Assembly: GCA_017410365.1 (NCBI GenBank)
Contig: JAFQQY010000016.1
Location: forward strand, 18,170-82,169
Reading direction: 5' to 3'
DNA length: 64,000 bases
Origin: Prevotella sp.
GTDB taxonomy: Bacteria > Bacteroidota > Bacteroidia > Bacteroidales > Bacteroidaceae
The translations under genes and the position numbers were made by a program. Positions 8,682 through 16,500 of this stretch are shown here, piece after piece. Each line of letters starts with the position of its first letter. Positions within the stretch are counted from its first letter, which is position 1. Below the pieces are notes generated by a model. The model worked only from the letters and a program-made list of their open reading frames with translations. It ran no database searches and was not told the DNA's origin.

Positions 8682-9213
8682 GAAGTTAGAGGAAGTTAAA
8701 GGAAGATATGCCGCTTTCGGCGGCGAAGATAGAGGACGAATGCTTTCTTTTTAAGGAGTTAAGAAGGAGTTAGAAGGAAGTTATCGCTTCGCTGAGGAAG
8801 TTAGAGGACGAATGCTTTCTTTTTTAAGGAGTTATAGGGAGTTAAAGGAAGATATGCCGCTTTCAGCGGCGAAGATAGAGGACGAATGCCTTCTTTTTTA
8901 AGGAGTTAAGAAGGAGTTAGAAGGAAGTTATCGCTTCGCTGAGGAAGTTAGAGGACGAATGCTTTCTTTTTAAGGAGTTAAGAAGGAGTTAGAAGGAAGT
9001 TATCGCTTCGCGGAGGAAGTTAGAGGACGAATGCCTTTTTCAATCCTTCAATTTTTCAATCCTTCAATTCTTCAATCCTTCAACCCTTCACGTGTTGATG
9101 AGCATTAGCGAGTAATTTTTCAATCTTTCAATTCTCCTGTATCCAAGACAAATGTCTTCTATCTCCTTATATCTCCTTCTACCTTCTTCTACCTTCTTCT
9201 ATCTCCTTATATA
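8682..9213 (+). repeat. Dispersed intergenic element: five ~73-bp tandem units plus pyrimidine-rich tail
   Basis: GAGGACGAATGC recurs at 8732, 8804, 8878, 8951 and 9023, giving periods of 72, 74, 73 and 72 bp. Units alternate between two types. One carries a GCCGCTTTCGGCGGC hairpin, the other TATCGCTTCGCTGAGG. All share purine-rich GGAGTTAAGAAGGAGTTAG-type spacers and a T-run. From about 9035 the strand becomes pyrimidine-rich (CAATCCTTCAA words, then AAGACAAATGTCTT, a 6-bp hairpin, then CTTCTATCTCC words). Related copies occur at 13231-13380 (+), 21258-21519 (inverted), 57455-57597 (+) and 59332-59382 (truncated). The array fills the whole gap between the AraC gene and DUF4293, and no gene was found in it. 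Confidence 0.85.
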
Positions 9214-9218
9214 AAAAA

Positions 9219-9575
9219 CTATCTTATTCTATCCGCTGCCCTAACAAGACGTTCGTCTGCCATGATGCCTCTACGGGCAAGGACGTAGCATAGCAACGAG
9301 AGTAGCGGCAAGGCAACGGGCCACTGGGCTGTTGCGCCAAAGAACTGATACATGACGAAATAGAGTATGTACCAGCCTACGAGCAGCATGATGTTGAACA
9401 TGCAGAACTTGGCCTGCTGCTTGCGGTTGTTGTAAACGAAGATTGTGTATATGCCAAACAAGGCCGACACAACGAGCAGCGCCATTGGCAACCATAAGCC
9501 CCATAGACAGACCGCACAAACTATACTCAATATGGCTCCTGCCAACAAGTATAATGACTGAACACGCTGAATCAT
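9219..9575 (-). CDS. DUF4293 family inner-membrane protein
   Basis: A 118-aa protein starting MIQRVQSLYLL, the usual beginning of the Bacteroidetes DUF4293 family. Four hydrophobic segments are visible (about 7-25, 28-47, 58-77 and 83-100) with a basic C-terminus. The function is unknown. It is third in the minus-strand operon bamD-rpoZ-DUF4293, 15 nt after rpoZ. In Bacteroides the same three genes are commonly followed by coaBC and recN; here the operon ends at the repeat array instead. Confidence 0.8.
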   Translation of the reverse strand: MIQRVQSLYLLAGAILSIVCAVCLWGLWLPMALLVVSALFGIYTIFVYNNRKQQAKFCMFNIMLLVGWYILYFVMYQFFGATAQWPVALPLLSLLCYVLARRGIMADERLVRAADRIR

Positions 9576-9590
9576 CTTGATGCAGTAATA

Positions 9591-9929
9591 TTACTCAACA
9601 GGCTTCTGACCCTCACGCTGTGGCTCACGCCAGTAAACTCTGTCTTCTACGAACTCCTGTGTAGCCAGAAGCGATGGCTTTGGCAACTTCTCGTAGTAAC
9701 GTGAAATCTCTATTTGCTCGCGGTTTTCAAAAACCTCTTCCAATGTATCATTATATGAAGCAAACTCAGCAAGCTTCTTGCTAAGGTCTTCCTTTATCTG
9801 AGCGGAAATCTGGTTGGCGCGCTTTGAGATGATAGCCACGCTTTCGTAGATGTTTCCTGTCTCATCACATAAATCCATAATGTTACGAGTAACGGTGTTT
9901 ACCGGTGCCTTTGATTTCTTGTAATCCAT
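9591..9929 (-). CDS. rpoZ: RNA polymerase omega subunit (Rpb6-like)
   Basis: A 112-aa small subunit of RNA polymerase, of the Bacteroidetes omega type. Recognised by NTVTRNIMDLCDETGNIYES, then SKRANQISAQIKEDLSKKL, FENREQIEISRYYEKLPKPS and a conserved ATQEFVEDRVYW tail. Start MDYKK at 9929 is preferred because relatives begin MDY; an in-frame ATG two codons upstream (9935) is possible. It lies 15 nt after bamD and 15 nt before DUF4293, so all three are likely co-transcribed. Confidence 0.85.
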   Translation of the reverse strand: MDYKKSKAPVNTVTRNIMDLCDETGNIYESVAIISKRANQISAQIKEDLSKKLAEFASYNDTLEEVFENREQIEISRYYEKLPKPSLLATQEFVEDRVYWREPQREGQKPVE

Positions 9930-9944
9930 TGTCATATTTTATTA

Positions 9945-10772
9945 TTAATTCTTTGTTATCTTTTTACATTTTTCTATATATTCTTCTGCCAAGCCGCGCG
10001 ACTTGCTGTCTGGAAACTCATTGAGGAATCCATAGCACTCGTCTTCGGCATCGCGATAGCGCTCAAGCTTCTTGCTCTCAACACTCTGGCGTGCCAGTTC
10101 AAATTTGCTCTTCATTATGAGCAGCGAGAAATCTTCGCGCATCTTGGTGTATGGATAGTCTTTCAGGGCATTCTGAGCCGTAACGATGCATGCCTCGAAA
10201 TTAGAACCGCCATAGTTGCAATTGCCGAAGTAGTCGCCAAGATTGTAGTATAGCTCGGCTGAAATATATTCCTTCATCACAAGCTTGTCTTGCAGTTCAA
10301 ACAGCCTGTCCTGTGCCTTTGGCTTTAGGTCGGAAGCAGGGAAATAGTCAAGGAACTGCTGGAATGCATTTATGGCTCCAATGGTTGGAGTCTGGTCGAG
10401 TCGCGGCTCTGGCGTACTCTGATAGAGCGACTGACCTATGTAGTAGCATGCCTGCTCTGCATAGATTCCCTTGGGATAGGAAGAGAAGTATTTCCTGAAT
10501 GTTTCTGCCGCACTCTCATAGTCGCTGATGCCATATTCAGCCATTCCCAACATGTATAGACACTCTTCGCCGTTGTCGGTACCTTTCATGATGGTTACCA
10601 ATTCCTGCAACAAAGAAATGGCTTGCGAATATTTGCCTCTTGCAAAGCATTCTTTTGCATATTCATACTTATATGCATAGTCGGTTGTCTTGTAAACTCT
10701 GTTGAACTCTGCTGCACAACTGCACATCAGCAGAACGAATCCAAACAAAAGAAATATATGTTTCTTCATCAT
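9945..10772 (-). CDS. bamD: Outer-membrane assembly lipoprotein BamD
   Basis: A 275-aa TPR lipoprotein of the BAM complex that inserts beta-barrel proteins into the outer membrane. The signal peptide ends in a lipobox (LLMCSC, with acceptor Cys17 or Cys19). TPR-like repeats follow through about residue 250 (YEYAKECFARGKYSQAISLL, YMLGMAEYGISDYESAAETF, ACYYIGQSLY, LYYNLGDYF). Length and the omega plus DUF4293 neighbours fit Bacteroidetes bamD. It is the first gene of the operon, and a near-perfect promoter precedes it at 10817-10847. Confidence 0.9.
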   Translation of the reverse strand: MMKKHIFLLFGFVLLMCSCAAEFNRVYKTTDYAYKYEYAKECFARGKYSQAISLLQELVTIMKGTDNGEECLYMLGMAEYGISDYESAAETFRKYFSSYPKGIYAEQACYYIGQSLYQSTPEPRLDQTPTIGAINAFQQFLDYFPASDLKPKAQDRLFELQDKLVMKEYISAELYYNLGDYFGNCNYGGSNFEACIVTAQNALKDYPYTKMREDFSLLIMKSKFELARQSVESKKLERYRDAEDECYGFLNEFPDSKSRGLAEEYIEKCKKITKN

Positions 10773-10816
10773 TAAAAAATCGCGCCCAATTTGCTCGTTA
10801 ACTGAATTTCAAGATG

Positions 10817-10847
10817 CAAAAATAATGATTTTCCGCCTAATTTCAAA
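10817..10847 (-). promoter_or_regulatory. Promoter of the bamD-rpoZ-DUF4293 operon
   Basis: Reading the minus strand, TTTG (10847-10844), a 19-bp spacer and TATTTTTG (10824-10817) give an exact Bacteroidetes primary sigma-factor promoter. The bamD ATG lies 44 nt downstream of the -7 box. Confidence 0.75.
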
Positions 10848-10909
10848 GTATTTAAAATGTTTTTTAGCAAATTAAGCCTCTTTATAACGTTTATTACATG
10901 AGAAATGAT

Positions 10910-10917
10910 TAATTTTG
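10910..10917 (+). promoter_or_regulatory. -7 promoter element for uvrB, very close to the start codon
   Basis: TAATTTTG matches TAnnTTTG. ATG begins at 10925, seven bases after the last G, so the predicted start site falls on or next to the start codon. A -33 TTTG is not obvious. Confidence 0.5.
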
Positions 10918-10924
10918 CGCTAAT

Positions 10925-12961
10925 ATGAAAGAATTTAAGCTGACATCAAGATACAAACCGACTGGCGACCAACCCGAGGCAATAAGGGAACTGACCGAGG
11001 GACTGATGAGGGGCGACAAGGCTCAGGTACTGCTTGGCGTGACGGGGTCGGGCAAGACCTTTACCGTGGCCAATGTCATAGCCAACGTAAACCGCCCTAC
11101 CCTAATCTTGAGCCACAACAAGACTCTGGCGGCGCAGTTGTACGAGGAGATGAGGGGATTCTTTCCCGACAATGCCATAGAGTATTATGTCAGCTACTAC
11201 GACTACTATCAGCCTGAGGCGTATCTGCCAAGTTCCGACACGTATATCGAGAAAGACCTGGCCATCAACGAAGAGATAGACAGGCTGCGCCTGCGTGCCG
11301 TATCCTCGCTATTGTCTGGACGCAAGGATGTTATCGTGGTGTCATCGGTAAGCTGCATCTACGGTATGGGCAGTCCTATCGCCTTGTCTGAGAATGTCAT
11401 CGAACTGAAAAAAGGTCAGATTCTAGACAGGAACGCATTGCTCAGAAAGCTTGTTCAGGCTCTGTATCTGCGGAACGACATAGAACTGCAAAGGGGCAAC
11501 TTCCGCGTGAAGGGCGACACCGTAGACATAGCCATGGCATATAGCGAAGCTATTCTTAGGATAACATTCTGGGACGACGAGATTGACGCCATTGAGGAGA
11601 TGGATTCAGTAACCATGAAGCGCATGGCATCGTTTGAAGAGTACAAGCTCTACCCCGCCAACCTCTTCATGACCACTCAGGAACAGACAAACATAGCCAT
11701 AAGAAACATACAGGAGGACTTGCTAAAGCAGATTGACTTCTTCAACGAAGTGGGCGACCAGATAAAGGCAGAAAGAATAAAGGAGCGCGTGGAGTACGAC
11801 ATGGAGATGATTAAGGAACTGGGACATTGCTCTGGCATCGAGAACTATTCGAGATACTTTGACGGGCGAGAACCGAACGAAAGACCATACTGCCTGCTCG
11901 ACTTCTTCCCCGACGACTATCTTATGGTGATTGACGAAAGCCACGTAAGCGTGCCGCAGATTAGTGCGATGTATGGCGGCGACAGGGCAAGAAAGACCAA
12001 CCTCGTGGAGTATGGTTTCCGTCTGCCCGCAGCCTTCGACAACCGTCCGCTCATGTTCGAGGAGTTCAAGGAAATGACCAATCAGGTAATCTACGTGTCT
12101 GCCACGCCTGCCGACTACGAACTGGCTGAGACAGAAGGTATTGTGGTTGAACAGATAATACGTCCAACGGGACTGCTTGACCCCGAAATATCAGTCCGAC
12201 CGACCGAGAACCAGATTGACAACCTGATGGAGGAAATCATCACACGATGCGAAAAGGGCGAACGAACATTAGTAACCACGCTGACAAAGCGAATGGCGGA
12301 AGAGCTGACGGAGTATCTTCTGAACCACGGCATATCAACGGCTTACATACATAGCGACGTGGCTACGCTCGACCGCGTGCAGATACTTGATGACTTAAGA
12401 AACGGCAAATACGACGTGCTCGTGGGTGTCAATCTGCTAAGAGAAGGACTAGACCTGCCCGAGGTATCGCTTGTTGCCATTCTCGATGCCGACAAAGAGG
12501 GATTCTTGCGCAGCCATAGAAGTCTTACGCAGACGGCTGGTCGTGCGGCAAGAAATGTGAACGGTTTGGTAATCATGTATGCCGACAAGATAACGGCAAG
12601 CATGCAGCTTACCATAGACGAGACGTACAGGCGAAGAACAAAGCAGTTGAAGTACAACGAGGAGCACAGCATTACTCCAACGCAAATCAAGAAAAACCTG
12701 AAGAACAGCGACTTAACATTTGAGCTAAGCAAAGACAAAGCCAACGGCGCTGCATCTTCAAAATCATACAGCACGACAGACCAGCACCCTCACTTCGCCG
12801 CCGACCCGATAATACAAGGAATGACGCGCCAGCAGTTGGAAAAGAGCATTGCCAACACCACAAAACTGATGAAAGAGGCGGCCAAGAATCTCGACTTCCT
12901 ACAAGCTGCACAATATCGCGACGAAATAATAAAGCTGCAAAAAGAACTGGAACTGAAGTAG
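10925..12961 (+). CDS. uvrB: Excinuclease ABC subunit B
   Basis: A 678-aa DNA-damage verification helicase of nucleotide excision repair. Walker A is GVTGSGKT (38-45). The beta-hairpin region is YYDYYQPEAYLPSSDTYIEK. Walker B is DESHVS, motif III is VSATPADYEL, and the C-terminal helicase motifs are GVNLLREGLDLPEV and QTAGRAARNVNG. The UvrC-interacting UVR motif closes the protein (KNLDFLQAAQYRDEIIKLQK). Length is standard. It is monocistronic, divergent from the bamD operon, and followed by a 600-bp gap with repeats. The mRNA may be leaderless. Confidence 0.97.
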   Translation: MKEFKLTSRYKPTGDQPEAIRELTEGLMRGDKAQVLLGVTGSGKTFTVANVIANVNRPTLILSHNKTLAAQLYEEMRGFFPDNAIEYYVSYYDYYQPEAYLPSSDTYIEKDLAINEEIDRLRLRAVSSLLSGRKDVIVVSSVSCIYGMGSPIALSENVIELKKGQILDRNALLRKLVQALYLRNDIELQRGNFRVKGDTVDIAMAYSEAILRITFWDDEIDAIEEMDSVTMKRMASFEEYKLYPANLFMTTQEQTNIAIRNIQEDLLKQIDFFNEVGDQIKAERIKERVEYDMEMIKELGHCSGIENYSRYFDGREPNERPYCLLDFFPDDYLMVIDESHVSVPQISAMYGGDRARKTNLVEYGFRLPAAFDNRPLMFEEFKEMTNQVIYVSATPADYELAETEGIVVEQIIRPTGLLDPEISVRPTENQIDNLMEEIITRCEKGERTLVTTLTKRMAEELTEYLLNHGISTAYIHSDVATLDRVQILDDLRNGKYDVLVGVNLLREGLDLPEVSLVAILDADKEGFLRSHRSLTQTAGRAARNVNGLVIMYADKITASMQLTIDETYRRRTKQLKYNEEHSITPTQIKKNLKNSDLTFELSKDKANGAASSKSYSTTDQHPHFAADPIIQGMTRQQLEKSIANTTKLMKEAAKNLDFLQAAQYRDEIIKLQKELELK

Positions 12962-13027
12962 CGTTGTTTTGCCACGAAAGTCATCCACTTAGGCTACCTA
13001 AATGGCGCGATTGTCTTTTTACGTTCC

Positions 13028-13045
13028 CATCTCTTAGCAAGAGAC
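13028..13045 (+). repeat. 18-bp inverted repeat, left arm
   Basis: CATCTCTTAGCAAGAGAC is the exact reverse complement of 13482-13499. Each arm is also a small hairpin by itself (CTCTT-AGC-AAGAG). The two arms lie 436 bp apart and enclose the tandem repeats, the dispersed element and the promoter of the surface-protein gene. Confidence 0.8.
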
Positions 13046-13100
13046 GCAAAACCGCCCTTATCTAGGCACACTAAACAAGCAAGAAAACATAGTTTAAAAT

Positions 13101-13209
13101 CAGTCAGATTGGCTTCTGACTGCCAGTTTTTGGCCTTAAAACTGCGAGTAAGTGGCGTTAAGACTGTTAGTAAGTGGCGATAAAACTGCTAGTAAGTGGC
13201 GCACTTACT
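13101..13209 (+). repeat. Hairpin plus three 22-bp tandem repeats
   Basis: CAGTCAGA (13101-13108) pairs perfectly with TCTGACTG (13115-13122). Three 22-bp units containing AGTAAGTGGCG start at 13137, 13159 and 13181. The last merges into a perfect hairpin, AGTAAGTG-GCG-CACTTACT (13191-13209). A similar ~22-bp arrangement occurs at 44083-44184. Confidence 0.75.
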
Positions 13210-13230
13210 GGAATAAAGGGCTCAATCTAG

Positions 13231-13380
13231 CTTCGCAAAGAAGATATAGGAAGTTAAAAGAAGATATGCCGCATCTGCGGCGAAGGTAGAGGACGAATGC
13301 GCCAAGACTAATGTCTTCTATCTTCTTCTATCTTCATCTACCTCCGTCTATCTCCTTAAATCTAGAACCACCTCCTTCTA
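13231..13380 (+). repeat. Dispersed intergenic element, single-unit copy
   Basis: It shares AAGAAGATATGCCGC, a GCCGCATCTGCGGC hairpin, GAGGACGAATGC at 13289, and the CAAGACTAATGTCTTCTAT tail with the array at 8682-9213. It begins purine-rich and ends in CTTCTATCTTC words, so its two ends are roughly complementary. Confidence 0.75.
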
Positions 13381-13434
13381 CAAAGCAAGTGAAGCTTGCG
13401 AAAGTCAAAAGAAATAAACTTTTTTATATTATTT

Positions 13435-13466
13435 TTTGGTCAATTCACTACAAAACATTACTTTTG
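13435..13466 (+). promoter_or_regulatory. Promoter of the surface-protein gene
   Basis: TTTG (13435-13438), a 20-bp spacer and TACTTTTG (13459-13466) match the Bacteroidetes consensus. The predicted 5' untranslated region is about 90 nt and carries the CTCTT/AAGAG hairpin of the 18-bp inverted repeat (13482-13499). Confidence 0.75.
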
Positions 13467-13481
13467 CAAAATAAATAATGT

Positions 13482-13499
13482 GTCTCTTGCTAAGAGATG
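13482..13499 (-). repeat. 18-bp inverted repeat, right arm, in the 5' UTR of the surface-protein gene
   Basis: GTCTCTTGCTAAGAGATG is the exact reverse complement of 13028-13045. It forms a small hairpin in the predicted leader of the 1338-aa protein, about 60 nt before its ATG. Confidence 0.8.
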
Positions 13500-13562
13500 C
13501 AATAATATATATACCTACTACCAAGGAATTATTTTTTACAACTAACTAAATAACAATTAATT

Positions 13563-16500
13563 ATGAAAAAACTTAAGCTTTTATTGACTGCTTGTGCAAT
13601 CGCATTTGGCGGTCTTAGTCAAGCTTTCGCTGCTGACTGGTCAGCTGCAACGCTTGAAGCAGGCAAGCATTATTTCCTCAATGTTGGGGCAAATAAATGG
13701 TGGGGAGCGGGCAATTCATGGGGTACTCAAGCCTCTTTATTACCTAATCCTGAGTATCTGACTTTAATAGTTGATGGCTCTAATTATAAAATTGAGTCTC
13801 AGGTATCTAATGGCGGTACACAGTATTATTTTAATGGCAGTTACATGGACAATGGTTCTCCTGTTAGCCTGACTATTGAAACTGATGGTACAAATTATTC
13901 CATTGCAAATGGTACCACTTATTATGGTTATGATGGTTCCACAACTGTTTTGGGAACATCTGGTAGTAGAGACACCGACAATTTTAAGTGGCAAATCTAT
14001 TCAGAAGCACAAATGCTTGAGATGTTAAACGCAGCAACCTCAGAGAATCCTGTTGATGCTACTTTCCTTATTCTCAATCAAGGTTTTGGACGCAACAATA
14101 GAAATTCCTCTGCTTGGACAATGGTAGCTGATGACCAAAATATGTCAGGAGGAAATAATATCAACAACTGTGCAGAATCTTATCATTCAACATTTACGTT
14201 GACTCAAACATTGAGTAATGTTCCAAACGGACTTTACACTCTTACTGCTCAGGGATTTCATAATGCTTCAGACAATACTGATCTTCCTTATTTCTATATC
14301 AATGATGAGACATGCACATTCCCTGCTAAGACTGGCTCTGAGGGCACCATGACAGATGCCTCTGTATCTTTCACAAATGGATTATACACAATAGACCCGA
14401 TAAAGGTGACTGTAACAGACGGCACAATCAAGGTTGGTGCAAAGAACGAGACCAGAACAGATCTTTGGTGTATTTTCGATAATTTTGTGCTGAAATTCTA
14501 CGGAGATCCTATAAAAGCATTGCAGCAATTATTAAAAGAAAGTGCAAATAATGCAATAGCAGAGATAAATGCAATGGATATTCCAGAAGCAGCAAAAACA
14601 GCATGCCTTGAAATTATTTATGCCAACGACAATAGCGAAGGAACATTTACTGAAGAATCACAATTTACAGAGGCCACATCAAATATTGATGGTGCACTCA
14701 AAAAGGCAAACATTTATAAAGGCGTAAACGAATACCTCACAAAGATGAAGGCTATTCTTGACAATACAAATGTTTATACAGCAGCCTCTTATAAAACATA
14801 CTATCAAGACATCAAGGGTAGATATGATAGTAGTACACTTGATGAAACAGCAGATGCTGTATATACAGCAAACAGTGCATATAGTACAGGATGGCATTCT
14901 GCCAACTATATAGATGATATTTTGCTATCTACATGGACTATTAGTGGTGAGTCGGCTTCTAATTATGACAAGAAGTTGTATATTAACACTTGGTCAATAG
15001 AAGGAAATACCGACGGTTCTGAGTTCCTTGCTCCTTTCTTTGAGTATTGGGTTGCAGATGCAAGTGTTTTAGCAGCAAATACTATTGTGTCAACAATAAC
15101 AGGTTTAGAAGCTAATACAAACTATTCATTCACAATTCGTGCACGTGTTCGTGAGACCAACGAAAAAACAAAGATTACCAATGGTATCACGATGAAGGTT
15201 GGCGAGGGTGAAGCTGTAGATATAAGCGCAGGTGCACAGTTCAATGCTGGCCAATACTACATTGGCAACTTCTCTGCTATGGGCGAAACAGATGCTGAGG
15301 GCAATTTGACTGTAACTATTACCGTTGCAGAGAACTCTAATATCAGCTGGCTATCATTCTACAATTGTAAATACAGTGAGGGCGAAGACCTCTCCGCATA
15401 TATTGCTGACTATGAGTTTGCATTAAACAACCTTAAGGCTATCGAAGGTAAGCCTGTAGATCCAAACTATGTTTCTGAAATAAGCGAAGCAATAACTGAA
15501 TATAGCACTGTTGACAATACTAACAAGGAGGCACTGATAGCAGCAAAAGAAGCTATAGATGCTGTTCTTGAGAAAGTGAACCCAAGCATTGCCGCACTTG
15601 CAGGAAGCGCCATCAAATCATGGACAACAACTACAAACAATGGCGAATTCAAAGTTAACACATGGTCAACAGAAGGAAATTCTGACGGTTCAGGCATGAC
15701 AACACCATTTATGCAGAACTGGATAGCCAGTGGAACTGTCCTTAATGATGCAACAATGTCATATACATTAGAGAATCAGAAGGCTGGCTACTATAAGGTA
15801 ACAGGTCTTGTTCGTGTTCTTGATGAGTCAAAGACAGCCACTCCAGCAGGCGTATTCCTTTCTGCCAACGATGCTATAGAGCGTGCTTACGGTGCTAACG
15901 CTATGGATTGTACAAATGGCGTGTATGGTAATCCTGTAGTATATGGCCTTGTTGGTGATGATGGCAAACTTACTATCAGCATCAAGATTATAAATACAAA
16001 TGTCAACTGGATTTCATGGAAGAACCTGTCAGTTGAATATATCGGCGAGTCACTTACTCAGGAAATAGCAGACAACCTGACAGAAGAAGCTCGTGTATTT
16101 GCAAACGACCCAGTAGCAAAGGCAACACAGGCAAATGCTATTGAAGCCCTAAGCACACTTTCTGATGCGAACTACATAGCTGCGGCTAAGGCAATTGAAG
16201 CAGCTTATAAGGCAGAAGACAGAGATGTTGTAGATTACTCTCAATTGCAAACCGCATTCGATAATTTCGAAGTTAAAGAAAACTTAGGATTTGAAGAAGG
16301 CGAATATGCGCCTTACACTAATGCAACATTGCTCAAGGCTTATGCTGATGCTGCAGCAATGCTGGAAGATGAGACTGCTATAACTCAGGAAGAGGCTAAT
16401 GATCTGGCATCAACTCTATCAAATCTAACTTGGGTTGCTAATACAGAAGAGGTGAATGCAGTAGCAAATGGTGATTTCTCTAATACACCATCAGCATCAG

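Larger units (their letters stand above)
12962..13562. other. 600-bp intergenic region with repeats and hairpins, no gene
   Basis: This gap between uvrB and the large surface protein holds, in order: one arm of an 18-bp inverted repeat (13028), a CAGTCAGA/TCTGACTG hairpin, three 22-bp tandem units ending in a hairpin (13137-13209), one dispersed-element copy (13231-13380), a GCAAG/CTTGC hairpin near 13384-13399, a promoter (13435-13466), and the second inverted-repeat arm (13482). I found no coding signal. Confidence 0.7.

Noticed and set aside
8709-8771. Short frame in the repeat unit starting MPLSAAKIEDECF
   Set aside because: It recurs only because the DNA repeats; related copies at 13267 and 8855 break the frame at once or early, so selection for a peptide is not supported.
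8682-9040. CRISPR array (five regularly spaced repeats of ~73 bp)
   Set aside because: Whole units are similar to each other; there are no unique spacers between short direct repeats, no cas genes nearby, and the same sequence occurs singly elsewhere.
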